From: CAVPGP01 sp963704025
Lineage (GTDB): Bacteria > Actinomycetota > Thermoleophilia > Gaiellales > Gaiellaceae
NCBI GenBank assembly: GCA_963704025.1
Contig: CAVPGP010000001.1
Location: forward strand, 1,116,001-1,180,000
Direction: 5' to 3'
Length of the DNA: 64,000 bases
The notes below the pieces were generated by a model that was not told where the DNA came from, made no database searches, and saw nothing but the letters and a program-made list of their open reading frames with translations. Numbering within the stretch: position 1 is the first letter of the stretch; each line of letters begins with the position of its first letter. Shown piece by piece: positions 17,159 to 26,110 of the stretch. The translations under genes were made by a program, and so were the position numbers.

Positions 17159-17928
17159 TACTGGAGCTCCCGCTCGAAGGTGATCTCCGTGGAGCCGATG
17201 GTGAAGCGGGAGCCGTGCTCGAGCTTGACGCGCTTCTGGCGGCGCCCGTCCACCTCGATCCCGTTCGTCGAGTCGAGGTCGATCGCCCAGTAGGTGGCGC
17301 CCTCCTGGCGGACCTCCGCATGCCGGCGGGAGACGTTCGGGTCGTTGACCTGGACGTCGCACTCACGCGAGCGGCCGATCAGGGAGCGGCGCTTCACGAG
17401 CTCCACCTCGCCGCCGTCGAAGACGAGCTTGGCCGTCTCGCGGCCGACGCCGAGCTCCTCCGCGCTCGCCGCCTCGGTCGGCTGCTGCACTCGCGGCTTG
17501 TAGATCATCGTCGCGCCGGGCTCGGCGTCGCCGTCCGGCTCGCCGGCCTCTCCCGCGCCGCTCTGAGCCATCCGCGTGGCGATCCCGAACTCGCCGATGT
17601 CGAGATCCTCGTCGGTGTGCATCACGACGATGGGCCGCGAGAGCAGCACGTAGCCCTCCCGCTTCGCGTGCTCGGCGAGGTAGTCCTGCAGCTCGCCCTT
17701 GAGCGACGTCTCGTAGCTCGAGAACTGCTCGCGGTCGGCCGGCGAGAGGTAGACCGAGTACTCGTTGGGGACGTAGACCCGCGACACGGAGACGTTGCGG
17801 TGGTCGTCCATCTCCTTCGTCAGCTTCCGGGCCAGCTCCACGGGCTGGACGTGTGTTCGGAACGCGCGGCCGAAGACACCCTCGAAGAGGGATTCGATCT
17901 TCTGCTCGATGGACTTGAGGACGCTCAT
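17158..17928 (-). CDS. fhaA: FHA-domain protein FhaA with N-terminal DUF3662
   Basis: The 256-residue cytosolic protein begins with the DUF3662 domain (residues 1-115, starting MSVLKSIEQKIESLFEG and including PVELARKLTKEMD), a short acidic linker, and a C-terminal FHA domain (residues 165-253) with RSLIGRSRECDV, SRRHAEV and LDSTNGIEV. In mycobacteria FhaA binds phosphorylated MviN and links the kinases to lipid II transport. It is the first clear member of the fhaA-fhaB-pstP-rodA-pbpA-pknB run, 30 bases after the upstream kinase gene. Confidence 0.93.
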   Translation of the reverse strand: MSVLKSIEQKIESLFEGVFGRAFRTHVQPVELARKLTKEMDDHRNVSVSRVYVPNEYSVYLSPADREQFSSYETSLKGELQDYLAEHAKREGYVLLSRPIVVMHTDEDLDIGEFGIATRMAQSGAGEAGEPDGDAEPGATMIYKPRVQQPTEAASAEELGVGRETAKLVFDGGEVELVKRRSLIGRSRECDVQVNDPNVSRRHAEVRQEGATYWAIDLDSTNGIEVDGRRQKRVKLEHGSRFTIGSTEITFERELQ

Positions 17929-17958
17929 GCGGGCGGATTTGTTCCCCCGCGGCCGAGT

Positions 17959-19560
17959 CTAGCGCCCGTCTTCCAGCACCAGGACCGCGCAGGTGGCCCA
18001 GACGGCGAGCACGATCGGCAGCGCCGCGACGGACGGCGCGGCCAGCAGGGTTGCGGCCATGGTAGCCACCCCGAAGGCCGCAATCGGCCAGGGTCCCCGG
18101 CGGCGAATGGACGGGATCGCGGCGGCCGCAAGACCGAGAAAGAGCGCCTCGAGGACAAGCTCCGGATGCCGCTCGAGCGCCCTGAGCAGGGCCTCCGCGA
18201 CGGCGACGGGCCGCTCGCTTCCGACGATGCCGAGGCCCAGCGGCGGGCGCTCGCCGGTGAGCGGTAGCTGGACGTGGCGGAGGCCTGCGACGATCCCCGC
18301 GACGAGCACCGCGGCCGCGACCTGGGCGGCGCGGCGCGCGCGGCCGCGAATGGGCTGTGCGAGCAGCGGAAGCGCGCCGAGGGAGGCGAGGGGTGCGGCG
18401 ATGGGCCCGAGCGCGAGGAAGAGCCCCGTGCGTGCGTCCCGCCACGACAGGGCCAGCCAGCCGACGGCGAGCGCCGCGTAGAGGATCGCCAGGCCCAGGG
18501 AGACGTTGGCGAGGGGAAAGAACGGCACGGCGAGCGCGAACGCGAGCCCGAGGCGCTCGGACCAGAACGTGAGGGCGGCCGCGACGGCGGCCAGGCCGAG
18601 CGGCCAGTGGGCCGGGTAGAAGGGCAGCACGGTCGCGCTCCAGCCCGCGGTGACGCCGGCGAGGCCGGCGGACGCGAGCCGGATCGGCAGGGCTCCCGGC
18701 GGCGCGGCGCGCGCGGCGGCACCGGAGCCCTTGCCGCGTCTGCGGAGGCCGCGCAGCTCCTGGGCGAGCTTGTCCGCGGTCGGCCGCTTCGCCGGGTCGA
18801 CGGCGGTCGCGCGCGCGACCGCCTGCAGGAGCGGCTCCGGCAGGTCGGGCCGGAGCTCCCCGAGCGGCGGCGGACCCTGCTTGATGCTGCGCGCCGTGTC
18901 GTGCATCGAGCCGTTCCAGAACGGGTGCTGTCCGGCGAGCGCCTCCCAGAGCAGCACTCCGACGGCCCACACGTCCGCCGCCGCGCTGGAGTCGTCCCCC
19001 GCGAGCCGCTCGGGGGAGATGTAGGCGAGCGTGCCGGGGACGTCGCCCGCGGCGGTGAGCGTCTCGGCCTCGGGCAGCAGCGCGAGCCCGAAGTCGAGCA
19101 GCCGCACGGAGACGTGGTCGCCCTCGGCGAGCAGCACGTTCGACGGCTTCACGTCGCGATGGACGATCCCGCGCGCATGGGCATAGGCGAGCGCGTCGCC
19201 GATCTGGGCCGCCGCCTCGACCGCGTCCTTGTCGCTCAGCCGGCCGCCCCGCATCGCCTCGCGCAGCGTCAGGCCGGGCACGTACTCGTACGCGATGTAG
19301 ACGTGCCTCGCGTCGCGCGCCAGTGCGAGCGCACGCAGGCAGTGCTCGTGCCGGAGCCCGGCGGCGGCGCGAGCCTCACGCTCGGCGCGGGCGGCGGCCT
19401 TGCCCTCGCGGGCGACCATCTTCAGCGCCAGCTCGTGTCCGTGCTTCTCGTCGCGGACGAGCCAGACCGCGCCGGAGCCCCCGCTTCCGAGCGGGCGAAG
19501 CGGGCGATAGCGCCCGAGAATCAGGTCCTGGGAGACGGCTGCGGCCGCCGCTTGCGGCAT
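17959..19560 (-). CDS. Ser/Thr protein kinase with polytopic membrane C-terminus
   Basis: The 533-residue protein has a Hanks kinase domain at residues 15-275 (glycine loop LGSGGSGAV, HRDVKPSN, LLDFGLAL, YISPERL). Its C-terminal half is not a PASTA region but about seven to nine hydrophobic helices from residue 295 to the end. Such polytopic kinases are seen in Actinobacteria but have no established ligand. It lies at the head of the cell-wall operon, 30 bases before fhaA, so its likely role is in the same phospho-signalling circuit. Confidence 0.85.
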   Translation of the reverse strand: MPQAAAAAVSQDLILGRYRPLRPLGSGGSGAVWLVRDEKHGHELALKMVAREGKAAARAEREARAAAGLRHEHCLRALALARDARHVYIAYEYVPGLTLREAMRGGRLSDKDAVEAAAQIGDALAYAHARGIVHRDVKPSNVLLAEGDHVSVRLLDFGLALLPEAETLTAAGDVPGTLAYISPERLAGDDSSAAADVWAVGVLLWEALAGQHPFWNGSMHDTARSIKQGPPPLGELRPDLPEPLLQAVARATAVDPAKRPTADKLAQELRGLRRRGKGSGAAARAAPPGALPIRLASAGLAGVTAGWSATVLPFYPAHWPLGLAAVAAALTFWSERLGLAFALAVPFFPLANVSLGLAILYAALAVGWLALSWRDARTGLFLALGPIAAPLASLGALPLLAQPIRGRARRAAQVAAAVLVAGIVAGLRHVQLPLTGERPPLGLGIVGSERPVAVAEALLRALERHPELVLEALFLGLAAAAIPSIRRRGPWPIAAFGVATMAATLLAAPSVAALPIVLAVWATCAVLVLEDGR

Positions 19561-19650
19561 CGTCCTGCACGGGTTGGCCGCGACGATCCAAAGTCCTTTT
19601 CCGACCGACTGTCTCGCTAGAGTGGCCGAATCTCGGGCGCCGAAAGGGCT

Positions 19651-20787
19651 ATGGACCCACGCGACGACGACATCGAGTTCGACTTCTTCGAGGACGAGCC
19701 GCCCACCCGGGAGGAGCCTGCGCCGCGCCGTCGTCTGTCCGGCCGAGGCGGGGGCGGTTCACGGCGGCTGCGCGCGCCGACCGGGCTGACGCCGCTGCTC
19801 CGGCTGGCCGGCCTGATCGTCTTCGCGATCTTCATCGTCGTCGTGATGGTGCTCTGGATTCAGGGGTGCCGCGACAGCGCGAAGACCGCCCGCTACAAGA
19901 ACTACATGTCGAAGGTCGACGGGATCGCGAAGGCCTCGGAGCAGAACGGGCGCAACCTGAACGACAAGCTGACGACCCCGGGCATCAAGGCGCCGGAGCT
20001 CGTCGCCGCGATCCGCGGCGTCGCCCAGAGCGAGGAGCAGAACGTCGCGGCGGCCGAGAAGCTCAATCCTCCCGGCCCGCTGCGCGACGAGGACCGGCAC
20101 ATGATCGAGTCGCTCCAGTTCCGTGTCAGCGGCCTCCGGGGGCTCGCCGACACCTTCGCGAAGGCGACCGTCAAGGCAAACGAGGACGCCGACGCGCTGC
20201 TGCTCGCCGCGCAGGCGCAGCGGCTGGTGGCGAGCGACGTCGTCTGGGACGACCTCTTCAAGGATCCCTCCGTGATCGTGCTCCGCCAGGAGGGGATCAC
20301 GGGCGTCAACGTCCCCGACTCCAACTTCGTCACGAACCCGGATCTCGCCAGCGTGCGCTCGATGGGCCCCGTGCTGCAGCGGATCCACGGCGCGTCGACG
20401 ACCGGGACGCCGACCGGCGTCCACGGAACGAACATCGTCTCGACGAAGGCGCTGCCGACCGGGCAGGAGCTGTCCGAGACCCAGGAGAACATCATCAAGG
20501 CCACCTCCGATCTCGGCTTCGCAGTGACGATCAAGGACTCCGGGGACTCGCAGGAGGTGCACATCGAGGTCACGCTCACGATCCAGAAGAGCCCGACCCC
20601 GATCGTGCAGACGAAGACGATCGACCTGATCAACGCCGGCGAGACCGCGACCGTGACCTTCACGAGCCTCGGTCAGGTGCCGTTCGTCCAGAAGACCTTC
20701 GTCAAGGTCGACGTGAAGCCGGTGCCGGGCGAGAAGAACACGTCGAACAACTCCGCGAAGTACCCCGTGCTCTTCTCGCTGCCGTAG
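19651..20787 (+). CDS. Single-pass membrane protein with C-terminal CARDB-like domain
   Basis: The 378-residue protein has an acidic then basic cytosolic N-terminus, one transmembrane helix near residues 55-72 (LIVFAIFIVVVMVLWIQG), a mainly helical extracellular region (residues 80-225), and a beta-rich C-terminal domain ending GEKNTSNNSAKYPV, which resembles CARDB adhesion folds. I do not recognise a named family. It reads divergently from the polytopic kinase and 13 bases before the DUF4446 gene, so a role at the cell envelope is plausible but unproven. Confidence 0.8.
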   Translation: MDPRDDDIEFDFFEDEPPTREEPAPRRRLSGRGGGGSRRLRAPTGLTPLLRLAGLIVFAIFIVVVMVLWIQGCRDSAKTARYKNYMSKVDGIAKASEQNGRNLNDKLTTPGIKAPELVAAIRGVAQSEEQNVAAAEKLNPPGPLRDEDRHMIESLQFRVSGLRGLADTFAKATVKANEDADALLLAAQAQRLVASDVVWDDLFKDPSVIVLRQEGITGVNVPDSNFVTNPDLASVRSMGPVLQRIHGASTTGTPTGVHGTNIVSTKALPTGQELSETQENIIKATSDLGFAVTIKDSGDSQEVHIEVTLTIQKSPTPIVQTKTIDLINAGETATVTFTSLGQVPFVQKTFVKVDVKPVPGEKNTSNNSAKYPVLFSLP

Positions 20788-20800
20788 TGAGGCTGCGGCA

Positions 20801-21283
20801 GTGAGCTTCTCCTCGGATGTCGCGGCGTGGATCGCGATCGGCGCCGCCGTCGTCGCTCTTGCCGCCCTCGCCGTCGGTCTCTACGCCTGGGTGAAGGTGC
20901 GGCGCGTGCGCGAGGCACAGCGGACGCTGCTGGGCGGCGGCCGGCGCGACCTGATCGAGTTCGCCGTCTCGCTCCAGGGACGGATCGACGACCTGCACGG
21001 CGCCGTCGACGAGATCGCCGCGGCCCTCGCCAGAGTCGACCGGCGCGTGGACGGGTCGATCACCAACAGCTCGATCGTCCGCTACGACGCCTACGAGGGC
21101 ACCGGCGGCCACCAGTCCGCGTCGCTCGCGCTGCTCGACGCGTCGCGCACCGGTCTCGTCGTGACGGCGATCCAGGGCCGCGACTATGCGCGCATCTACA
21201 TGAAGGAGCTCGATCAGGGCCGGGCCGCGGTCGCGCTCTCGCCCGAGGAGCTGGAGGCGGTCGAGCGGGCGATGGCCCGCTAG
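20801..21283 (+). CDS. DUF4446-family membrane-anchored protein
   Basis: The 160-residue product has an N-terminal transmembrane helix (residues 8-30), a coiled-coil-like stretch (IDDLHGAVDEIAAALARVDR) and a globular part with the DUF4446 phrases SIVRYDAYEGTGGHQSASLALLD, IQGRDYARIYMK and ALSPEELEAVERA. Function is unknown for the family; it is common next to chromosome-partition or envelope genes in Gram-positives. The GTG start lies 13 bases after the previous gene, suggesting one operon. Confidence 0.85.
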   Translation: MSFSSDVAAWIAIGAAVVALAALAVGLYAWVKVRRVREAQRTLLGGGRRDLIEFAVSLQGRIDDLHGAVDEIAAALARVDRRVDGSITNSSIVRYDAYEGTGGHQSASLALLDASRTGLVVTAIQGRDYARIYMKELDQGRAAVALSPEELEAVERAMAR

Positions 21284-21295
21284 ACGATTGATTCC
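21280..21295 (+). repeat. Solo copy of the 46.8-kb element terminus
   Basis: CTAGACGATTGATTCC starts on the last base before the TAG stop of the DUF4446 gene. The same 16 bases form the outer end of the right terminal repeat of the 171-base element at 46773-46943 (read on the minus strand). Only one end is found here, so it is either a remnant or a chance sharing; 16 exact bases make chance unlikely. Confidence 0.5.
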
Positions 21296-21337
21296 CGGCG
21301 GCGACCACAGCTGGGACCGCTGCTAGTTTTCCCGCAG

Positions 21338-21853
21338 GTGCAGCAGGTCCTCGTCTTGAACGCGACCTACGAGCCTCTCAACGTGTGCTCGCTGCGCCGT
21401 GCCTCGGTCCTGATCTTCAAGGGCAAGGCCGAGGTGATCGAGATCCTCGACAAGCCGCTCCGCTCCGCGACGAGCACCTACCAGTGGCCGCACGTGATCC
21501 GGCTGACGTCGTACGTGCGGGTGCCGCGGACGATCAAGCGCAAGATCTCGCGACGAGCCCTCTTCGCCCGCGACGGCTGGCGCTGCGTCTATTGCGGCAC
21601 GTCGGCCGGGCGGCTGACGCTCGACCACGTGATTCCGCGTTCCAAGGGCGGCGACTCGGTCTGGGAGAACGTCGTCACGTCGTGTGCGCCGTGCAACCTC
21701 CGGAAGGCGGACCGCCTGCCGCACGAGGTCTCGATGACGCTCTCGAAGCTCCCAGGGCCGCCGGCGCCCGTGCTGTTCATCAAGCTCGCCACCGCGAAGA
21801 TCCCCGCCCGCTGGGAGCCGTACCTGGCGGCATTCGGCGCAGCGGCCGCCTGA
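21338..21853 (+). CDS. HNH endonuclease
   Basis: The 171-residue protein belongs to the stand-alone HNH family common in Actinobacteria and Cyanobacteria. The N-terminus VLVLNATYEPLNVCSLRRA is characteristic, and the nuclease core has two zinc CxxC pairs (CVYC and CAPC) around LTLDHVIPRSKGG and WENVVTSC. Its cellular role is not established; members sit in housekeeping neighbourhoods, not mobile elements. The start is a GTG at 21338. It is followed 9 bases later by the Rrf2 regulator. Confidence 0.92.
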   Translation: MQQVLVLNATYEPLNVCSLRRASVLIFKGKAEVIEILDKPLRSATSTYQWPHVIRLTSYVRVPRTIKRKISRRALFARDGWRCVYCGTSAGRLTLDHVIPRSKGGDSVWENVVTSCAPCNLRKADRLPHEVSMTLSKLPGPPAPVLFIKLATAKIPARWEPYLAAFGAAAA

Positions 21854-21862
21854 GGGGCGCGC

Positions 21863-22321
21863 ATGAGGGTCTCGGCGAAGGCCGACTACGCTCTTCGCGC
21901 GGCGATCGAGCTTGCCGCGCACGAGGGCGAGCGCCCGCTCAAGGGCGAGCGGATCGCCCAGGCGCAGGAGATCCCGCTCAAGTTCCTGGAGAACATCCTC
22001 GTCGAGCTTCGCCGTGCCGGGATCGTCACGAGCCGGCGCGGCGCGGAGGGCGGCTACCTGCTGGCCCGCCCGGCCGACGAGGTGACGGTCGCCGACGTCG
22101 TGCGCGCCGTCGAGGGCCCGATCGCGAACGTCCGCGGCCGCGGACCGGAGACGGTCGAGTACTCGGGCTCCGCGGAACGCCTGCGCGAGGTGTGGATCGC
22201 CGTGCGCGCGAACCTGCGGGCGGTGCTCGAGCACGTGACGCTCGCCGACCTCGCGTCTGGGCAGCTCCCCGAGGAGGTCGTCGAGCTGACGAGCGACCCC
22301 GACGCCTGGGCTCGGCACTAG
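21863..22321 (+). CDS. Rrf2-family transcriptional regulator (CymR-like)
   Basis: The 152-residue protein opens with the Rrf2 winged helix MRVSAKADYALRAAIELA and includes the family phrase GGYLLARPADEVTVADVVRAVEG. It contains no cysteine at all, so it cannot hold the iron-sulfur cluster of IscR or NsrR. That leaves the cluster-free CymR type, which governs sulfate/cysteine acquisition in Firmicutes. The convergent neighbour is a complete sulfate ABC importer, which fits this role by position. The target is inference. Confidence 0.88.
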   Translation: MRVSAKADYALRAAIELAAHEGERPLKGERIAQAQEIPLKFLENILVELRRAGIVTSRRGAEGGYLLARPADEVTVADVVRAVEGPIANVRGRGPETVEYSGSAERLREVWIAVRANLRAVLEHVTLADLASGQLPEEVVELTSDPDAWARH

Positions 22322-22330
22322 TCCGGCCTC

Positions 22331-22408
22331 GGCCCCCTCGCCGGGGCCTTCGGCTGCGCCGGTCTCGCCGGCGCACTCCGCGGCACCGGGCGCAGCCCGG
22401 CACCGCGG
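22331..22408. terminator. Cluster of three GC hairpins between convergent genes
   Basis: Three stems follow each other: GGCCCC/GGGGCC (22331-22348), TGCGCCGG/CCGGCGCA with a TCTCG loop (22355-22375), and CCGCGG..CCGGGC/GCCCGG..CCGCGG with a GCA loop (22378-22408). None has a U-run. Lying between the ends of the Rrf2 and cysA genes, they probably act as a bidirectional transcription barrier. Confidence 0.5.
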
Positions 22409-22493
22409 GCGACGGGTCGTAACGTCGATCAACGCTCGTCTGACGCCTGCACCCTGACGTTGTGGCGAAGCAGGCGGACAGAGCGGCAAAGAC

Positions 22494-23462
22494 TCAGTTG
22501 AAGACGGTCTGCTTCGTGGGGCGCACGTAGACGATCTGGCCCTGCTCCAGCTCCAGCGTCTCGCACTCCTCGCGCGTGACCTGGGCCGAGAGGCGCTCGC
22601 CGTCGTCGCGGACGAGCTCGACCCGCACCTCGAAGCCGAGGTGCACGAGTCGCTCGATCATGGCCTCCCGCCCGGCTCCGGAGAGCCCGTCGCCGTCCGG
22701 CTCGAGGGCGACTTCCAGGTCGTGCGGACGCACCCAGGCGTCGCCGAGACGGTTGACCGGGCCGACGAAGCTCATCACGAACTCGTTGGCCGGCTGCTCG
22801 TAGAGCGCCTGCGGCGCCGCGACCTGCTCGATGCGGCCCTTGTTCATGACGACGACCTCGTCGGCGACCTCCATCGCCTCCTCCTGGTCGTGCGTGACGA
22901 TCACCGTCGTCGTGTGCGTCTCGTCGTGCAGGCGGCGCAGCCACTCGCGGAGCTCCTTCCGCACCCGTGCGTCGAGCGCGCCGAACGGCTCGTCCAGCAG
23001 CAGCACCTTCGGGTCGACGGCGAGCGCGCGGGCGAGGCCCATCCGCTGGCGCTGGCCGCCCGAGAGCTGGGCCGGAAAACGCTTCGCGAGCCCCTCGAGC
23101 TGCACGAGGCGCAGCAGCTCGCCGACCCGGTCTGCGATCTCGGCCCGCGGCCGCTTCCGGACCTCGAGCCCGAACGCGATGTTCTTCTCGACCGTCATGT
23201 GCTTGAAGGCGGCATAGTGCTGGAAGACGAATCCGACGCCGCGGTCCTGCGGCCTGCGTCCCGTCATCTCCTCGTCCGAGATGCGGATCTCGCCGCCGTC
23301 GGGGCGCTCGAGCCCGGCGATGCAGCGCAGCAGCGTCGACTTGCCGGAGCCCGACGGGCCGAGCAGCGCGACGAGCGATCCCGTCGGCACGTCGATCGAG
23401 ACGTCGTCGAGCGCCTGGAAGTCGCCGAAGCGCTTGGAGACGTTGCGGACGAGGATGCTCAC
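22494..23462 (-). CDS. cysA: Sulfate/thiosulfate ABC importer ATPase CysA
   Basis: The 322-residue ATPase powers sulfate uptake. Walker A GPSGSGKST near residue 35, Q-loop, signature LSGGQRQRMGLARAL, Walker B VLLLDEPFGALDARV and switch VTHDQEEAMEVADEV are intact. Residues 235-322 form the TOBE-like regulatory tail of CysA proteins. The start at 23462 overlaps the stop of cysW by four bases (ATGA). It is the last gene of the sbp-cysT-cysW-cysA operon. Confidence 0.94.
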   Translation of the reverse strand: MSILVRNVSKRFGDFQALDDVSIDVPTGSLVALLGPSGSGKSTLLRCIAGLERPDGGEIRISDEEMTGRRPQDRGVGFVFQHYAAFKHMTVEKNIAFGLEVRKRPRAEIADRVGELLRLVQLEGLAKRFPAQLSGGQRQRMGLARALAVDPKVLLLDEPFGALDARVRKELREWLRRLHDETHTTTVIVTHDQEEAMEVADEVVVMNKGRIEQVAAPQALYEQPANEFVMSFVGPVNRLGDAWVRPHDLEVALEPDGDGLSGAGREAMIERLVHLGFEVRVELVRDDGERLSAQVTREECETLELEQGQIVYVRPTKQTVFN

Positions 23463-24263
23463 TGCGCGGACTCCTTCGGCTTGAGGACGGTCAACAGCAC
23501 GAGCGTCGACACGGCGATCATCGCCAGCACGACCGACGCGGCGTATGCGCCGACGACGTCGAAGTTCTGGATCGCGACCTCGACGTGGAGGGTCAGCGTC
23601 TCGGTCTGCCCCTGGATGCGGCCCGAGACGACCGAGACGGCGCCGAACTCGCCGAGGCAGCGCGCGGTCGTCAGCACGACGCCGTACGCGACGCCCCAGC
23701 GGATCGCGGGCAGCGTCACGCGCCAGAACGTCTGCCAGTTCGAGGCGCCGAGGGTGGCCGCCGCCTGCTCCTGCTCCTCGCCGATCTCGCGCAGCACGGG
23801 CACGACCTCACGCACGACGAACGGCAGCGAGACGAAGATCGTCGCCAGCACCATCGCCGGCAGCGCAAACAGCACCTGGATCCCGTGGTCTGAGAGCCAC
23901 GGGCCGAACCAGCCCGTGCGCGAGTAGAGGAGGAAGAGCGCGAAGCCGACGACCACCGGCGAGAGCGCCAGCGGCAGGTCGACGAGCGCGTTGACGACGC
24001 CGCGGCCGGCGAAGCGGCGGCGGACGATCGCCAGCGCCAGCACGACGCCGAAGACGGTGTTCAACGGCACGGCGATCGCAGTGATCAGGAGCGTCAGCCA
24101 GAACGCGTGCCTCGCGTCGGGGGTCGTCAGCGAGTGCCAGGCGGGCCAGAACCCGTGCTCGAACGTCCGGTAGAAGATCATCGCCACCGGCCCGAGCAGG
24201 ATCGCCGTCAGGTACGCCGAGCGCGAGGAAGCGGAGCGGCAAGCGCTGCCGGCGGCTAGACAT
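23459..24263 (-). CDS. cysW: Sulfate ABC importer permease CysW (frameshifted as sequenced)
   Basis: The permease has six transmembrane helices and the EAA-loop phrase EQEQAAATLGASNWQTFWRVTLPAI facing CysA. The natural start is the ATG at 24261-24263 (MSSRRQRLPLRFLALG), four codons before the cysT stop. That frame reaches only about residue 16 before the rest of the protein (AYLTAILLGPVAMIFYRTF onward) continues in another frame. An extra base near 24215 explains this; the span of 805 bases is one more than a multiple of three. Everything downstream is well conserved, so a sequencing indel is more likely than gene decay. Confidence 0.85.
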
Positions 24264-25104
24264 TGTCGTGCCTCGTCGCCCAGCGGCGCAGGGCGCCGAT
24301 CCCGAGCAGGATCGCGAACGAGATCACGAGCAGCAGCACGGAGACCGCGGCCGCGCTCGTGAGGTCGTTGGACTCGATGCGCCCGAAGATGTAGACGGAC
24401 GCAACCTCCGTCTTGAACGGCAGGTTGCCCGAGATCAGCACCACGGATCCGAACTCGCCGATCGCGCGGGCGAAGGCGAGCGCGACCCCGGAGAGGATCG
24501 CCGGCAGGATGTTCGGGAGCACGATGCGCCGGAAGATCCGCCCCGGGCCGGCACCGAGCGAGGCGGCGGCCTCCTCCATGTCGCGGTCGAGCTCGAGCAG
24601 CACCGGCTGCACGGTGCGGACGACGAACGGCAGCGTCACGAAGAGCAGTGCCAGGTAGATCGCCCAGCTCGTGAAGGCGACGTTGACGCCGAGCGGGCTC
24701 TGCGGCCCGTAGAGCACCAGGAGCGTCAGCCCGGCGACGATCGTCGGCAGCGCGAAGGGCAGGTCGATCGTCGCGTTGACGACGTTCTTGCCCGGGAAGT
24801 CGTCGCGCACGAGGACCCAGGCGATGATCGTCCCCATGACGGCGTTGATCAGCGCCACCACCGCGGAGACTCCCAGCGTCAGGCGGAGGGCTGCCGTCGC
24901 CTGGGGGGCCGTGATCGCGTCCCAGAACGCCTGCCAGCCGTCGGCCCGCGCCGCCCACACGAGCGCCGCCAGGGGCAGGAGCACGATGAACCCCAGGTAG
25001 CAGACCGCGAGCCCGCCGCCGAGACCCCCGAATGGGGCCGACGGGCGGCGGGCTCGGATGGTCGGGAGGGTGGCGGAATCAGCCTGCGCTGCCACCGACG
25101 TCAC
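24256..25104 (-). CDS. cysT: Sulfate ABC importer permease CysT (CysU)
   Basis: The 282-residue permease has six predicted transmembrane helices and the EAA motif DMEEAAASLGAGPGRIFRRIVLPNI that docks on CysA. Phrases such as LPFALPTIVAGLTLLVLYGP are typical of CysT. It forms the heterodimeric channel with CysW. The start is a GTG at 25102-25104, inside the last codons of the binding-protein gene (26-base overlap), and its stop overlaps the cysW start region, so expression is tightly coupled. Confidence 0.93.
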   Translation of the reverse strand: MTSVAAQADSATLPTIRARRPSAPFGGLGGGLAVCYLGFIVLLPLAALVWAARADGWQAFWDAITAPQATAALRLTLGVSAVVALINAVMGTIIAWVLVRDDFPGKNVVNATIDLPFALPTIVAGLTLLVLYGPQSPLGVNVAFTSWAIYLALLFVTLPFVVRTVQPVLLELDRDMEEAAASLGAGPGRIFRRIVLPNILPAILSGVALAFARAIGEFGSVVLISGNLPFKTEVASVYIFGRIESNDLTSAAAVSVLLLVISFAILLGIGALRRWATRHDNV

Positions 25105-26059
25105 GCTCGATCGAGACCATCAGACCCTGCTTGGGATCGAACCAGTACGGGTCGACCTTCGCCCAGCCGCCAAGCGACTCGATGGTGAAGAGGTCGGGCC
25201 GGACCGGGAAGTTGAACCCCTTCGCCGCGGCTTTGAGAGCCGGGCGGTAGCCCCAGGAGGCGAAGATCTTCTGCGCCGGCGGTGTGTAGAGCCAGTTCAG
25301 CCACGCCTTCGCCTCGGGCGAGGCGCCCTTGGTGACGGCCGCCGGATTGTCGATCCGCAGCGTCGCCTTCGGAATCACGTACTGGATCTTCTGACCCTGC
25401 TTCTGCGCCAGGATCGCCTCGTTCTCGTAGGTGAGGAGCACGTCGCCCTTGCCGGACAGGAACGTCTTCAGCGCGTTCCGCGCCGACGAGTCCTGGACGG
25501 GCACGTGGTGGAAGAGGGTGCGGACGAACGACTCGGCCTGCTTCTTTGTCTTGCCTTGCTTCAGCTGCGAGCCGTACGCCGCGACGATGTTCCACTTCGC
25601 GCCGCCGGACGTGAACGGGTTCGGCGTCAGCACCTCGACGCCGGGCTTCACGAGGTCGTTCCAGGTCTTGATCTTCTTCGGGTTGCCGTCGCGGAGGACG
25701 AAGACCACGACGGAGTGCGTCAGGTTTCCCTTGTACTTGTTCGAGCCCCAGCTGCGGTCGACGATCCCGTTCTTCACGAGGTTCGACATGTCGGGCCAGA
25801 GGGAGAGGTTGAGGAAGTCGGCCTTCTGGCCGGCGAGCACGGCGCGGGTCTGCTCGCCCGAGGCGCCGTAGGACTGGCTGAACGACACGTCCTTGCCGGC
25901 TGGGGTCTTCTGGTACGCAGAGATCAGGTCTGCGTACGCCGGGCCGGGGGTGGAGTACGCCACGAGGTTGATCCGCGCGTCGAGCGGCCGTGCGCCGGCC
26001 GGGGCGGCGGCCACCACGAAGGCGGCGGCGACGAGAGCAAGGATGCTTATAGATCTCAT
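25079..26059 (-). CDS. sbp: Sulfate-binding protein of the ABC importer
   Basis: The 326-residue protein has a signal peptide (residues 1-23, LALVAAAFVVAAAPAGA) and a type II binding-protein fold with the sulfate-binding family phrases YGASGEQTRAVLAGQKADFLN and TPNPFTSGGAKWN. It delivers sulfate to CysTWA outside the membrane. There is no lipobox cysteine, so it may be secreted and loosely held, or anchored by an uncleaved signal. No Shine-Dalgarno sequence is seen before the ATG at 26059; a TTGACA lies about 40 bases upstream. Confidence 0.92.
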   Translation of the reverse strand: MRSISILALVAAAFVVAAAPAGARPLDARINLVAYSTPGPAYADLISAYQKTPAGKDVSFSQSYGASGEQTRAVLAGQKADFLNLSLWPDMSNLVKNGIVDRSWGSNKYKGNLTHSVVVFVLRDGNPKKIKTWNDLVKPGVEVLTPNPFTSGGAKWNIVAAYGSQLKQGKTKKQAESFVRTLFHHVPVQDSSARNALKTFLSGKGDVLLTYENEAILAQKQGQKIQYVIPKATLRIDNPAAVTKGASPEAKAWLNWLYTPPAQKIFASWGYRPALKAAAKGFNFPVRPDLFTIESLGGWAKVDPYWFDPKQGLMVSIERDVGGSAG

Positions 26060-26110
26060 GATGGGAACTTATGCTGCACATTTCCCACCGGGCTTGTCAA
26101 GAAGGAACCG

